Below, piece by piece: positions 8,354-18,538 of a stretch of 64,000 nucleotides of DNA. The stretch covers positions 1,116,001 to 1,180,000 of the forward strand of contig NZ_FXTA01000002.1 in the NCBI RefSeq assembly GCF_900182645.1, read 5' to 3'. Both the position numbers and the translations under genes were made by a program. Position 1 is the first letter of the stretch. The number at the start of each line of letters is the position of its first letter. The notes under the pieces were generated by a model. That model saw only the letters and a program-made list of their open reading frames with translations. It did not search any database and had not been told where the DNA came from. This DNA comes from Flavobacterium resistens (GTDB lineage Bacteria > Bacteroidota > Bacteroidia > Flavobacteriales > Flavobacteriaceae).

Positions 8354-11300
8354 ATGAATAAGAAATCAATTCATTTTCTAAAAAAAACACTTCGTGTACT
8401 CCTTTGGTGCGTGGGTTCTGTGGTTGCGCTTTTATTGCTTTTAATTGTTTTAATTCAGGTTCCGTCAGTTCAGAATTTTGTTAAGGACAAAGCGGTTTCT
8501 TACCTTCATAAAAAGATAAAAACCAAAGTTTCGTTAGATCATATTTCGATTAAATTTCCAAAAGATGTAGTGCTGGAAGGTTTTTATTTTGAAGATCAAA
8601 AAAAAGATACTTTACTGTCTGGTAAACGATTAGAACTCGATGTTGATCTTTTTAAATTGGTTAGCAGTGAACTCGAAATCAATTCAGTTTCTTTAGAAAA
8701 TACGACAGCTAACATTTCCCGAAATAAAGACGGCGTTTTCAACTTCGATTACATTATAAAAGCATTCGAATCAAAAGAACCAAAAGTCGAAGATCCAAAT
8801 GCAAAACCTTTTAAAATTTCGGTTGTAAAAGTCAATTTAGATAATATCAAATTCAATTTTAAAGATGATTTCTCTAAAAATGATATTCGCGTAAAATTGA
8901 CTCATTTTGACACAAAATTCAAAGAATTTGATTTGGATAAAATGAATTTTGATATTCCGAATATCGATCTTGACGGATTGAAATTAGTTTTGAATCAAGA
9001 TGTTGTAGAGAAAATTGCCGAAGTTTCAGTAAAAGCAGTCGATACAATTTCCAAGCGACCAGACTTCAAATTGAAACTCGGAAAAATCAGTTTGTCAAAA
9101 ATTGATATTGCTTATGATAATAAAGATTCAAAATTAGATTCGGGAATAAAACTCGGAAATCTGAATTTGTCTTTCAATGAAATTGATCTAAACAAACAGT
9201 TTTTAGATTTCGATACTTTCGAACTAAAAAATCTTAGCGGAAATTTAAGATTAGGAGTAAAAGACAAACAAATTGACGCGCCAGATTTAGATACAACAGC
9301 CATAAAACAAGCGGGCTGGAAAGCAAAACTAAATAAAGTTGATATTGAAAATGTTGCATTCAAGTTTGATGATATGCAGTCAAAAGCTGTTGCAAAAGGT
9401 TTAGATTATGGTCATTTGGATTTGAACAAGTTTAATTTTCAGGCCGAGAAATTGTACTATGCCAATGATACTATTTCAGGAAACATTAAAGCGCTTACAG
9501 CAAATGAAAAAAGCGGTTTAAATATTCAGGCTTTAAAAACCGACTTTTTCTATGGTCCAAAAAATGCGTATCTGAATAATCTATATTTAAAAACACCACA
9601 AACGCTTCTTCAGGATAAAATTAAAGTAGAGTATAAATCGCTCAAAGCGCTTCAAAAAGATCTTGCGAACCTTTCGATCGAAGCTAATGTAAAGAATTCA
9701 AAAATTGGTTTCAAAGACATTTTATTGTTTGCGCCAGATTTACAAAAAACAAATCCATTTAAAAGTAATCCAAATGCTGTTTTGGCGATTAATACACGTT
9801 TGAGCGGTAAAGTAAAAGATTTGAATATTCCGTTATTCGAAATGAGCGGAATCGGAACTACAAAAGTTTCCCTTTCGGGGAAGATAAAAGGCTTGCCTGA
9901 TGCTCAAAAAGCGTATTACGATTTGAATATCAAAAAACTATCAAGCACTTCAAAAGATATTTATGGTTTTGTGCCAAAAGGAACAATTCCGACGAATATT
10001 CAAATTCCTTCACAGTTGAGTTTAGTTGGGAAATTTAAAGGTTCGGTGCAGAATTTCAAAACAAATTTGGCATTGAACAGCAGTTTCGGAAATGCAAAAA
10101 TCGATGCTTTGTTTGATCAGCGCATCAAAAAAAGAGAGAAATACGATGCCACGGTTTATTTATTGGATTTTAATGTTGGACGATTAATCAAAAATGATTC
10201 GATTGGAAAAATTACGCTTAAAGCGAAAGTCAAAGGAACTGGTTTAGACTCAAAAACCGCAAATGCAGTAGTGGACGGATTGGTTCAAAAAGCGGTTTTT
10301 AATAAATATACTTACAGAGATTTAGCATTAAAAGGAAATATTGAAAATGGATCTTTTGCTGTAAGATCAGGAATGAAAGATCCAAATTTGAATTTCGATT
10401 TGGTAGCCAGCGGAAATACAAAAGAGAAATATCCGGCTGTAAAACTAAAATTAAATTTAGATATAGCCGATTTAGAAAAATTGAATCTTCACGCCGGACC
10501 AATGAAACTTCGTGGAAACGTTGATGCCGATATTGCCAACAGTAATCCTGATTTTCTAAACGGAAAAGTGTTTCTTTCAAACATTCAGATTTTGCAAGAC
10601 AAAGAACCAATTGTTTTAGACTCGGTTCGTGTAATTGCATTTTCAGATAATACCCGAAATAATATCAAAATTTCATCACAGTTTTTAAAAGCCGAAGTTG
10701 ACGGAAAATACAAATTGACAACGCTAATTGCATCAGTAAAAAAATCATTATCGAAATATATTGATTTAAAAAATCCGAAAGTAAATGGAGAATCTGACGA
10801 ACAAAGATTGGCTTTTACTTTAACGGTTGATAACGATCCGATTTTGTTTCAATTAATTCCAAAACTGACAGGTTTAGAGCCTATTAAAATTACTGGAAAA
10901 TATAATAATGTTGCTGATTCTTTAGAAATAAAAGGTTCAATTCCAAGAATTGTTTATGCAGATAATACCATTTCTGACGGAAAAATAAATATTGAAGCCA
11001 AAGAAAATGCTTTAGAATATGCTATTTCTTTTGCTACAATTGAAAGCGGTTCTTTAAAAATTCCGTTTACGAGTTTGTCAGGAAAAGTAGAAAACAATAT
11101 TCTGGATTATGCACTCGAAATAAAAGATGCAAAAGATAAACAACAATATTTTGTTGGTGGAATATTCAAAGCCGAAGATTCTAAAAACATATTCAAAATC
11201 GATGCTGAAAATTTCGTTTTAAATTATGACAAATGGAAAATCGATCCGGAAAACGCCATTGAATTTGGAAAAAACCAGCTTTATATCAACAAATTCTTTC

Positions 11301-13456
11301 TTGAAAATGACGGAAATGAATTGAAAATTCAATCGCGAGGAACACAAAATAATGCGCCAATTCAGGTTGATTTTGTCAACTTCAAAATCGAAACTATCAT
11401 GAACATTGTCAAAAAAGACAAATTGCTCATGCAAGGTTTAATTAATGGAAATGCAGTTGTCGAAAACGCAATGACAAAACCAACATTTACGTCAGATTTA
11501 AAAATTGACGACTTTATTTTTAAAGGTGATAAAGTTGGCGATTTAGAAATAAAAGTAGATAATAAAACAGCCAATATTCTTACTGCGAATGTACAATTGA
11601 GCGATGAAGGAAACGATGTAAAACTGTCAGGAGGTTATGTAATTGAGGGCGGAACTTTTGATTTTGATGTGGCGATAAACAAACTGAATATCAAAAGCAT
11701 TCAGGGTTTCAGTATGGATAATATTTCTGAAGGAACAGGCTATTTATCAGGTAATTTTAAAATTCAGGGAACAACCGATGCGCCAAAAATTAACGGAGAA
11801 CTTAATTTTAATGATACGGCTTTCAGAGTTACACAGCTGAATTCGTACTTTAAAATGGATCAGGAAAAAATCACGTTTAATGACGGCATAATCGCTTTTG
11901 ACAAGTTTACGCTTCACGATGAAAATGACAACGAATTAACGGTTGATGGCACCATTCAGTCACCAGATTTCAAGAAATATAATTTCGGTTTAACAATTGT
12001 GGCTGATGATTTTAGAGCGATTCATTCTAAAGCACCCGACAATGATTTGTTTTATGGAGATTTGTTTTTGGACACCAAATTAAATGTAAAAGGAACGCTT
12101 GAAAATCCTGTTATTGGCGGAAATATTAAAGTAAATAAAGAAACTAAGTTTACGGTTGTTTTGCCACAATCAGATCCTTCGATTGCTGACAGAGAAGGAA
12201 TTGTGGAATTTGTAGATGAAGACAATCAATACTTGAGACAAACGGCTGAGATGGAGAAAAAACTAAATCAGTCAGAATTAATTGGAATGGATGTCAGCGT
12301 TGATATTTCGATTGATAAAGAAGCGGAATTGACATTGATTATCGATAAAGGAAACGGAGATTATTTGAACTTAAAAGGCGAAGCGCAGTTAACAGGCGGA
12401 ATTGACCCTTCGGGAAAAACAACTTTAACGGGTAAATATGAATTTACAGATGGAGCATATGAAATGAATTTCAACATGATCCGAAGAAAATTCAATATTC
12501 AGAAAGGAAGTTCAATTACCTGGAATGGAGAGCCGACAATGGCAAGTTTGAATATTACGGCAATTTATAAAGTAGAAACCGCACCTATTGATTTGCTTGG
12601 AAATCAGTTAGGAGATAAAACTCAGGCTGAAAAAAACACTTATAAACAAAAAATACCTTTTGAGACACATCTAAAAATGAATGGTGAATTATTAAAGCCG
12701 GAAATCACTTTTGATATTGTACTTCCAGAGGGTAATTATGGGGTTTCTTCTAATATTGTAGAGTTGTCTCGTACAAAATTAGAACAATTGCGTCAAGAAC
12801 CAGCCGAATTAAACAAACAGGTTTTTGCACTGTTATTATTGAATAGATTTATTGGCGAAAATCCGTTTGCGAGTGAAAGTGGCGGTACAAGTGCAGAATC
12901 TTTGGCGAGACAAAGTGTGAGCAAAATTCTCTCTCAACAATTAAATGATTTTGCTGGAGAATTGATCAGCGGTGTACAATTGGAGTTTGATTTGGAATCA
13001 ACAGAAGATTACACCACAGGAACGATGGAAAACAGAACCGATTTGAATGTTGGTGTTTCTAAAAAACTTTTAGATGACCGATTGAAAGTTACTGTTGGAA
13101 GCAGTTTTGCAGTTGAAGGACAGGAGCGCGCCAACGAGCAAAGCACCAATATTGCAGGCGATGTTGCTTTAGACTATCAGCTAACGAAAGACGGTCGTTA
13201 TATGCTTCGTGCGTATCGAAAAAACGAATATCAAGTGGCAGTTGAAGGTCAGGTAATCGAAACCGGAATTGCTTTTATTATTACCATGAGTTACAATAAA
13301 TTCCGTGAACTTTTTCATCGCAGTGAAGCAGAAAAAGAAATGATTAGAGAAGAAAAACTGCGTAAGGAACGACAAAAACAAAAGGAAAAAGAAACGAAAG
13401 AAAAAGAGAAAAAAGAAGAGGAAAATCAAATTAAAGGCACTGATATAAAAACATAA
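8354..13456 (+). CDS. tamB: TamB-like translocation and assembly protein (AsmA/DUF490)
   Basis: A 1700-residue protein. An N-terminal membrane anchor (about residues 14-37) is followed by an AsmA-like start, then a very long array of amphipathic beta strands and a C-terminal DUF490 domain (about 1200-1640). Such proteins are thought to form a hydrophobic groove across the periplasm, helping outer-membrane protein assembly or lipid transport. The last 40 residues are an unusual Lys/Glu-rich charged tail. It lies four bases upstream of tamL and is clearly in one operon with it, which supports the name. The length exceeds the roughly 1260 residues of E. coli TamB, as is usual in Bacteroidota. 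Confidence 0.92.
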   Translation: MNKKSIHFLKKTLRVLLWCVGSVVALLLLLIVLIQVPSVQNFVKDKAVSYLHKKIKTKVSLDHISIKFPKDVVLEGFYFEDQKKDTLLSGKRLELDVDLFKLVSSELEINSVSLENTTANISRNKDGVFNFDYIIKAFESKEPKVEDPNAKPFKISVVKVNLDNIKFNFKDDFSKNDIRVKLTHFDTKFKEFDLDKMNFDIPNIDLDGLKLVLNQDVVEKIAEVSVKAVDTISKRPDFKLKLGKISLSKIDIAYDNKDSKLDSGIKLGNLNLSFNEIDLNKQFLDFDTFELKNLSGNLRLGVKDKQIDAPDLDTTAIKQAGWKAKLNKVDIENVAFKFDDMQSKAVAKGLDYGHLDLNKFNFQAEKLYYANDTISGNIKALTANEKSGLNIQALKTDFFYGPKNAYLNNLYLKTPQTLLQDKIKVEYKSLKALQKDLANLSIEANVKNSKIGFKDILLFAPDLQKTNPFKSNPNAVLAINTRLSGKVKDLNIPLFEMSGIGTTKVSLSGKIKGLPDAQKAYYDLNIKKLSSTSKDIYGFVPKGTIPTNIQIPSQLSLVGKFKGSVQNFKTNLALNSSFGNAKIDALFDQRIKKREKYDATVYLLDFNVGRLIKNDSIGKITLKAKVKGTGLDSKTANAVVDGLVQKAVFNKYTYRDLALKGNIENGSFAVRSGMKDPNLNFDLVASGNTKEKYPAVKLKLNLDIADLEKLNLHAGPMKLRGNVDADIANSNPDFLNGKVFLSNIQILQDKEPIVLDSVRVIAFSDNTRNNIKISSQFLKAEVDGKYKLTTLIASVKKSLSKYIDLKNPKVNGESDEQRLAFTLTVDNDPILFQLIPKLTGLEPIKITGKYNNVADSLEIKGSIPRIVYADNTISDGKINIEAKENALEYAISFATIESGSLKIPFTSLSGKVENNILDYALEIKDAKDKQQYFVGGIFKAEDSKNIFKIDAENFVLNYDKWKIDPENAIEFGKNQLYINKFFLENDGNELKIQSRGTQNNAPIQVDFVNFKIETIMNIVKKDKLLMQGLINGNAVVENAMTKPTFTSDLKIDDFIFKGDKVGDLEIKVDNKTANILTANVQLSDEGNDVKLSGGYVIEGGTFDFDVAINKLNIKSIQGFSMDNISEGTGYLSGNFKIQGTTDAPKINGELNFNDTAFRVTQLNSYFKMDQEKITFNDGIIAFDKFTLHDENDNELTVDGTIQSPDFKKYNFGLTIVADDFRAIHSKAPDNDLFYGDLFLDTKLNVKGTLENPVIGGNIKVNKETKFTVVLPQSDPSIADREGIVEFVDEDNQYLRQTAEMEKKLNQSELIGMDVSVDISIDKEAELTLIIDKGNGDYLNLKGEAQLTGGIDPSGKTTLTGKYEFTDGAYEMNFNMIRRKFNIQKGSSITWNGEPTMASLNITAIYKVETAPIDLLGNQLGDKTQAEKNTYKQKIPFETHLKMNGELLKPEITFDIVLPEGNYGVSSNIVELSRTKLEQLRQEPAELNKQVFALLLLNRFIGENPFASESGGTSAESLARQSVSKILSQQLNDFAGELISGVQLEFDLESTEDYTTGTMENRTDLNVGVSKKLLDDRLKVTVGSSFAVEGQERANEQSTNIAGDVALDYQLTKDGRYMLRAYRKNEYQVAVEGQVIETGIAFIITMSYNKFRELFHRSEAEKEMIREEKLRKERQKQKEKETKEKEKKEEENQIKGTDIKT

Positions 13457-13460
13457 GGAC

Positions 13461-15755
13461 ATGAAAAACAGATATATAAAATATTTTATTACGCTGTCCT
13501 TATTTTTTGTTTTTGGATGCAGTAATACTAAATATTTACCCGAAGGTGATTTGCTTTATACTGGCGCTTCAGTAAAAGTGAAAGATTCGGTTATTAAAAA
13601 GAAAGACCGAAAAGCTTTAGAAAATCAGCTTGAAGATTTGCTTCGCCCAAAACCGAATAAGCAATTTTTGGGTCTTCGCCCGAAATTATGGATTTATAAT
13701 ATTGCTGGCGAACCTAAAAAACAAAAAGGGTTTCGGTATTGGCTTCGAACAAAAGTAGGTGAAGAACCTGTGCTTTTTAGCAAAGTAGATTTAGATTATA
13801 ATACCTCTGTTTTAAGAAATTTTACGGAGAACAAAGGCTATTTTAAAACCCGTGTCAGTGCCGATTCTACGGTTAGCAATAAAAGAGTTACTGCAGAATA
13901 TATCGTTATACCAAAAAAGCAATACATCATCAAAAGCGTGACTTTCCCAGATGATTCACTGGCAATGTCAAGAATCATTGGAAGATCAAGTCGAAGAAGT
14001 TTGCTGAAAGTTGGAAATCCGTATGATTTGGATGTTATAAAAGCCGAAAGAGAACGAATAGACGCAAGACTAAAAGAAAAAGGCTATTATTATTTTAATC
14101 CAGATTATATTTTGGCAAAAGTAGACAGCAGTAAAGGCGATCACGAAGTAAAAATCAGATTGGTAATAAAAGATGATACTCCGCCAAAAGCATTGACAGC
14201 TTATAAAATTGATAAAATTATTGTTTATCCGAATTTCTCCATTTCAAAAGACAGTGTAAAATACAAACCAGAAGATATTGTTCAGTACAAAGATTTCACC
14301 ATTATTGACACGGCAAATACTTTTAAACCAAGAGTTTTTGACCGAACAATTTATTTCAAAAAAGGAGATTTATACAATAGAAAAGATCACAATTTGACTT
14401 TAAACCGATTTGTAAATCTTGGTACTTTCAGTTTTGTTAAAAATGAATTTAGAACATCAGACAGCATAAAAAACGCACTGGATTCCTATTATTATTTGAC
14501 GCTTTTACCAAAGAAATTCATTCGCGTTGAGGTTTTGGGGAAAACAAATTCAGCAAGTTACACAGGTACAGAACTCAATGTAAATTGGAACAATCGAAAT
14601 TTATTTCGTGGAGCAGAATTGCTGACTGTTTCTGTTTTTGGCGGTGCTGATTTTCAGCTTGCGGGAGTGAATAAAGGCAAGAATATTTATAAATTAGGAA
14701 CCGAAACGAGTTTGACCTGGCCAAGATTTATAACGCCATTTCATATTGATGGATCGAGTGAATATGTTCCAAGAACCAAAGCAACGCTTCGGTATGAATA
14801 TCAAAACAGAACACAATTGTATGCTTTGAATTCGTTTAAAACTTCTTTTGGTTACTTGTGGAAAGAAAATGCCCGAAAAGAACACCAATTGAATGTCATG
14901 GATATTACGTATGTAAGTCCGAATCATGTAACACAGGAATATCGCGATGATATTAAAGCAGATTCATCTTTAGCAAAAGTAATTGAGAAACAATTGATTT
15001 TTGGACCCACTTACACCTACACGTACACGAATACTATGCAGAAGCGTAAAAAGAATACGTTTTATTTTAGCGGAGAATTGGATTTGGCTGGAAACGTAAC
15101 GGGTTTGATTACTGGCGCGAATATCAAAAAGAACGATACAATTAAAATCTTTGATGTCCCTTTTAGTCAATATGCAAAAATAAGAGGCGATTTCAGGCAT
15201 TATTTAAAATTGGGGAAAGAAAGTGAATTGGCCAGTCGAATCATTGTTGGAGCTGGTATTCCTTATGGGAATTCTAGTGTTTTGCCAACATCCAAACAGT
15301 TTGTGGTTGGAGGAACAAATAGTATCAGAGCTTTTAGAGCACGATCAATTGGACCCGGAAGTTATGTAAACACAGCAACAACAAATGATTATCTGCCAGA
15401 TCAATCAGGAGATTTGAAATTAGAATTCAGCACCGAATACAGGACGAAGCTTTTTAGTATTGTAAAAGGCGCAGCCTTTATTGATGCAGGAAATATTTGG
15501 CTAGTAAATGCCGATCCCAATAAACCGGGAGCAGAATTTTCTAAAGATTTTATGAAAGAAATCGCAGTAGGCGCAGGTGTAGGTTTGCGATTTGATGTGT
15601 CTTTTTTTATTCTAAGAACTGATTTGGCTTTTCCGCTTAGAAAACCGTATTTGCCAGACGGTCAAAGATGGGTAATTAAAGACATCGATTTTGGAAGTGG
15701 ACCTTGGAGAAAAGAAAACCTGATTTTGAATATTGCAATTGGATATCCGTTTTAA
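13461..15755 (+). CDS. tamL: TamL: lipidated TamA/Omp85-family outer-membrane protein
   Basis: A 764-residue Omp85-family protein. The signal peptide ends at a lipobox (VFGC, cysteine near residue 20), so this is the lipidated TamA variant called TamL in Bacteroidota. POTRA-type repeats occupy about residues 30-350. They are followed by a 16-stranded barrel region with the typical FVVGGTNSIRAFRARSIGPG segment near residue 620 and a C-terminal strand ending in phenylalanine (IAIGYPF). It partners with TamB encoded directly upstream. Located in the outer membrane, it is expected to help insert or fold membrane proteins. Confidence 0.93.
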   Translation: MKNRYIKYFITLSLFFVFGCSNTKYLPEGDLLYTGASVKVKDSVIKKKDRKALENQLEDLLRPKPNKQFLGLRPKLWIYNIAGEPKKQKGFRYWLRTKVGEEPVLFSKVDLDYNTSVLRNFTENKGYFKTRVSADSTVSNKRVTAEYIVIPKKQYIIKSVTFPDDSLAMSRIIGRSSRRSLLKVGNPYDLDVIKAERERIDARLKEKGYYYFNPDYILAKVDSSKGDHEVKIRLVIKDDTPPKALTAYKIDKIIVYPNFSISKDSVKYKPEDIVQYKDFTIIDTANTFKPRVFDRTIYFKKGDLYNRKDHNLTLNRFVNLGTFSFVKNEFRTSDSIKNALDSYYYLTLLPKKFIRVEVLGKTNSASYTGTELNVNWNNRNLFRGAELLTVSVFGGADFQLAGVNKGKNIYKLGTETSLTWPRFITPFHIDGSSEYVPRTKATLRYEYQNRTQLYALNSFKTSFGYLWKENARKEHQLNVMDITYVSPNHVTQEYRDDIKADSSLAKVIEKQLIFGPTYTYTYTNTMQKRKKNTFYFSGELDLAGNVTGLITGANIKKNDTIKIFDVPFSQYAKIRGDFRHYLKLGKESELASRIIVGAGIPYGNSSVLPTSKQFVVGGTNSIRAFRARSIGPGSYVNTATTNDYLPDQSGDLKLEFSTEYRTKLFSIVKGAAFIDAGNIWLVNADPNKPGAEFSKDFMKEIAVGAGVGLRFDVSFFILRTDLAFPLRKPYLPDGQRWVIKDIDFGSGPWRKENLILNIAIGYPF

Positions 15756-15756
15756 G

Positions 15757-15928
15757 GTTTTTTTCTGCCACGACTCGAGCGATAGCGAACAGGCAAAGCA
15801 ATTCGCAAATTTTATCTAATCTTGGCGTTGATTTTTTTAATCAATTTCACAAATTAAAATTCGAATAATTCAACTTTAAGCATTTCAGAAAATTAATATA
15901 ATTCGTGAATTCGTGGCGAAAAAAAAGG
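15757..15928. mobile_element. Repeat element with GCCACGA inverted ends
   Basis: The left end T-run-CTGCCACGA (15757-15773) is inverted at the right end as TCGTGGCGAAAA (15911-15926). An AATTCGTGAATTCGTGG stretch precedes the right end. The interior is AT-rich and non-coding. I recall very similar GCCACGAATTCACGAA sequences as dispersed intergenic repeats in flavobacteria, but the family cannot be checked here. Confidence 0.5.
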
Positions 15929-15965
15929 AAAAAAGCAGTAAATTGGTCTAAAATATTTTAGAAGA

Positions 15966-16595
15966 ATGCAAAACTTAGTCAAAAGAATTATCGGTATCAG
16001 TGTTATTGTTTTAGTCATTATTTTGGCTTTTAAATATTGCCAATTCAAAAAAGACGACGATTCTGATATTCAATATAATACCAATTTAATTCAGCAACAA
16101 ATTCTAAATGTTGGGAAATTGGTTGTCACCGAAGGACATTTTTCAGAAGTCATCACCTATAAAAATCAGCAGAAATATTTCATGGACATGATTTCTTTTG
16201 AAAAGAAAGCACTTGTTGTTGTAAATGCGAATGTGACTGTAGCTTATGATTTGCATAAAATGAAATACGACATCGACGAAAAAAATAAAACCATTACGAT
16301 TTTAAATATTCCAAAAGAAGAAATTACTATCAATCCCGATATTCAGTTTTATGATGTTGAGCAAAGTAAACTGAATCCGTTTACTGGCGATGATTACAAT
16401 AAAATCAACAAATCAGTAAAAGCGAATTTGGCTAAGAAAATCGAAACATCTTCATTAAAAACAAACGCCGAAAACCGTTTAATCAGCGAATTGTCTAAGA
16501 TTTTAATTATGACAAATTCAATGGGCTGGAAACTGCAGTATAACGGGAAAACTATTGAGTCAGAGACTGAGTTGAACCAAGATCTGAAATTGTAG
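15966..16595 (+). CDS. DUF4230-domain protein, membrane anchored
   Basis: A 209-residue protein with one N-terminal transmembrane segment (residues 9-24), then a periplasmic domain. The arrangement of the ILNVGKLVVTEGHFSEVITYKN segment and the later FDLHKMKYDID-like strands matches the DUF4230 family, whose function is unknown. It stands between two repeat elements and is probably transcribed on its own. No catalytic motif is visible. Confidence 0.75.
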   Translation: MQNLVKRIIGISVIVLVIILAFKYCQFKKDDDSDIQYNTNLIQQQILNVGKLVVTEGHFSEVITYKNQQKYFMDMISFEKKALVVVNANVTVAYDLHKMKYDIDEKNKTITILNIPKEEITINPDIQFYDVEQSKLNPFTGDDYNKINKSVKANLAKKIETSSLKTNAENRLISELSKILIMTNSMGWKLQYNGKTIESETELNQDLKL

Positions 16596-16632
16596 ATTGA
16601 GGTTCAAAGGAACAAAGTTTTTTTTACAATCT

Positions 16633-16732
16633 TGTCATTTCGAGGAACGAGAAATCTCCGCAAGTAACTCCGCAACGAGAATCCAATCTTTGTAGAGCTT
16701 CTCGCGGAGATTTCTCGTTCCTCGAAATGACA
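16633..16732. mobile_element. MITE-like element with perfect 29-bp inverted ends
   Basis: Arms 16633-16661 and 16704-16732 are perfect inverted copies that start TGTCATTTCGAGG. The 42-base middle contains a weaker internal pair (CGAGAA/TTCTCG). It has no coding capacity. It sits between the convergent DUF4230 and aromatic hydroxylase genes and could also act as a bidirectional transcription stop. I recall close relatives of this sequence as dispersed repeats in Flavobacterium. Confidence 0.75.
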
Positions 16733-16780
16733 TAAAATGAGGAGTAACCTTTGTCATTTTGTTACTTTGAAACTTAAAAA

Positions 16781-18538
16781 CTAAACTATTTCTTTATCAA
16801 AAATCAAATCCAAACCGCCAGAAATTAAATGCGCCACTTCAGGACGTTTTATTTTCAATTGATCCAAATGAACCAATACTTCTTGCAGTAATTGTTTATC
16901 GTCAGAATCTTTCAAAAGTTCAGCAATTTCAACGGTTAAAAGCCAATCATTTGGGTGATTGTTTTTTAATTTTCCAAAAACAGATTTTAATTCCGTTTTA
17001 GAATCTTTATTATTTCGGATGTTTCGAACAGTAGCGTATAGAATTTCTAATTCATCGCGTTCGTCAGTATGTTTTGCTTTAATAGTTTTAGTTGACGGAA
17101 CAATATTGATCAAATCAAAACTATTCACATCGGCTGGACCCGAAAAAGCGGAAACCACTTTTTTACCAATTGCCATATCGTAATTTCCCCAATCAGGCTG
17201 AAACAAAATTGTTTCGCCATGCGTTACGGTACAATTTCTAAAACTAATCAAGATAATTTCTCCGTGTAAGTTTCTTGAACCTGTAATGATTTCACCTTCA
17301 ACAATAATATTTCCCTCAAATTCCAGTTTTACTGTTTCATTTTCAACGATACTATAAGCCTGTAAATCCTTCGGACTCATGTCTTCAATCGCTAAATTAA
17401 AGCCTTTCAGTTTCCCAATCGGACTTCCAAATCCGTGTGGATGTGTTAAAGTTCCATGGCCAACTAATTCTTTTTCGCGGTATGCCAAAGCTGTTTTTCC
17501 AGTTGTCTGAATGTAAACCGGTTTTCCTTCTTCTTCAATTACATTCGTGAAAACGCCCGAAATCTGCAAGCCAGTACTTAATTCAATTGTTCCCAAAGCA
17601 TTCGACTGGATTAATTTCTGAATTCCAGAAAGCCCTCCAGTACGTAAAGCCATTTTATTGGCAAATTCTTCCAAAATTAAACTCAAATAAGAGAAAGTTG
17701 GCGTTACATATAATTGAGGTTGTAATTGTGTAATATCAAAATTCTGATTTGCTGCCGAAATATCATAAGGGATTTTTTTTACATTATCAGTCATACAGTG
17801 AGCGCTTTCACCAATAGAAGAAAGTAATCCGGCGCCGTATATTTTTGGATTTTCAACAGTTCCAATTAATCCGTATTCAACTGTCCACCAATGTAAATTT
17901 CTAATTTGAGCCATTTCAGATAATTCGCCCATGTTGTTTTGTAAATCGGCAACGGCTTTTTCAGCTTTGTCAATTTTTTCTTGAGGCGTATCTTCGGCTT
18001 CTTTCAAAATCGAAAGCAAACGAATCGCTTCATACATTTGGTAATCTTTATGCGAAGAAATCGCTTTGCATCCAATTTCGCCAAAACGTCTTAAATATTC
18101 TGCATATTCAGGATTAGCAATAATAGGAGCGTGGCCGGCACCTTCGTGAATAATATCCGGAGCGGGCGTGTATTCAATATGTTCTAATTGTCTGATATCC
18201 GAAGCAATAACCAAAACATTATAAGCCTGAAATTCCATAAAGGCATTTGGCGGAATAAATCCGTCAACGGCTACGGCAGCCCAGCCAATTTCGGTAAGAA
18301 TACGGTTCATTCCGTACATACTCGGAATAGAATCAATTTCGATTCCGGTTTTCTTCAATCCCTCTAAATAGGAGTGATGAGCAACTTTAGAAAGATAATC
18401 TACATTTTTACGCATTACATAGCGCCAAACCGCTTGATTAATAGGTGTGTAATCGCTATAATCCTGAGGTTTAATAAATTGCTTTAAATGTTTAGGCAAT
18501 CGCTCTAATAATGGGTTTGTTTCTATAGATGCATTCAT
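16781..18538 (-). CDS. Aromatic amino acid hydroxylase (phenylalanine 4-monooxygenase type)
   Basis: A 585-residue member of the pterin-dependent hydroxylase family, which uses non-haem iron and a tetrahydropterin to hydroxylate phenylalanine (or a related aromatic amino acid). The iron ligands are visible as His131 and His136 in HEGAGH and Glu221 in WWTVEYGL. The catalytic part ends near residue 330. The remaining 250 residues form a C-terminal extension absent from classical bacterial PAH of about 270-300 residues. This long form is, to my knowledge, usual in Bacteroidota. Start ATG at 18538. It is convergent with the DUF4230 gene across the palindromic element. Confidence 0.88.
   Translation of the reverse strand: MNASIETNPLLERLPKHLKQFIKPQDYSDYTPINQAVWRYVMRKNVDYLSKVAHHSYLEGLKKTGIEIDSIPSMYGMNRILTEIGWAAVAVDGFIPPNAFMEFQAYNVLVIASDIRQLEHIEYTPAPDIIHEGAGHAPIIANPEYAEYLRRFGEIGCKAISSHKDYQMYEAIRLLSILKEAEDTPQEKIDKAEKAVADLQNNMGELSEMAQIRNLHWWTVEYGLIGTVENPKIYGAGLLSSIGESAHCMTDNVKKIPYDISAANQNFDITQLQPQLYVTPTFSYLSLILEEFANKMALRTGGLSGIQKLIQSNALGTIELSTGLQISGVFTNVIEEEGKPVYIQTTGKTALAYREKELVGHGTLTHPHGFGSPIGKLKGFNLAIEDMSPKDLQAYSIVENETVKLEFEGNIIVEGEIITGSRNLHGEIILISFRNCTVTHGETILFQPDWGNYDMAIGKKVVSAFSGPADVNSFDLINIVPSTKTIKAKHTDERDELEILYATVRNIRNNKDSKTELKSVFGKLKNNHPNDWLLTVEIAELLKDSDDKQLLQEVLVHLDQLKIKRPEVAHLISGGLDLIFDKEIV

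Noticed and set aside
13181..13462. 93-codon minus-strand frame at the tamB-tamL junction, very rich in phenylalanine
   Set aside because: It is the complement of the Lys/Glu-rich TamB tail; the Phe/Leu runs are a codon artefact.
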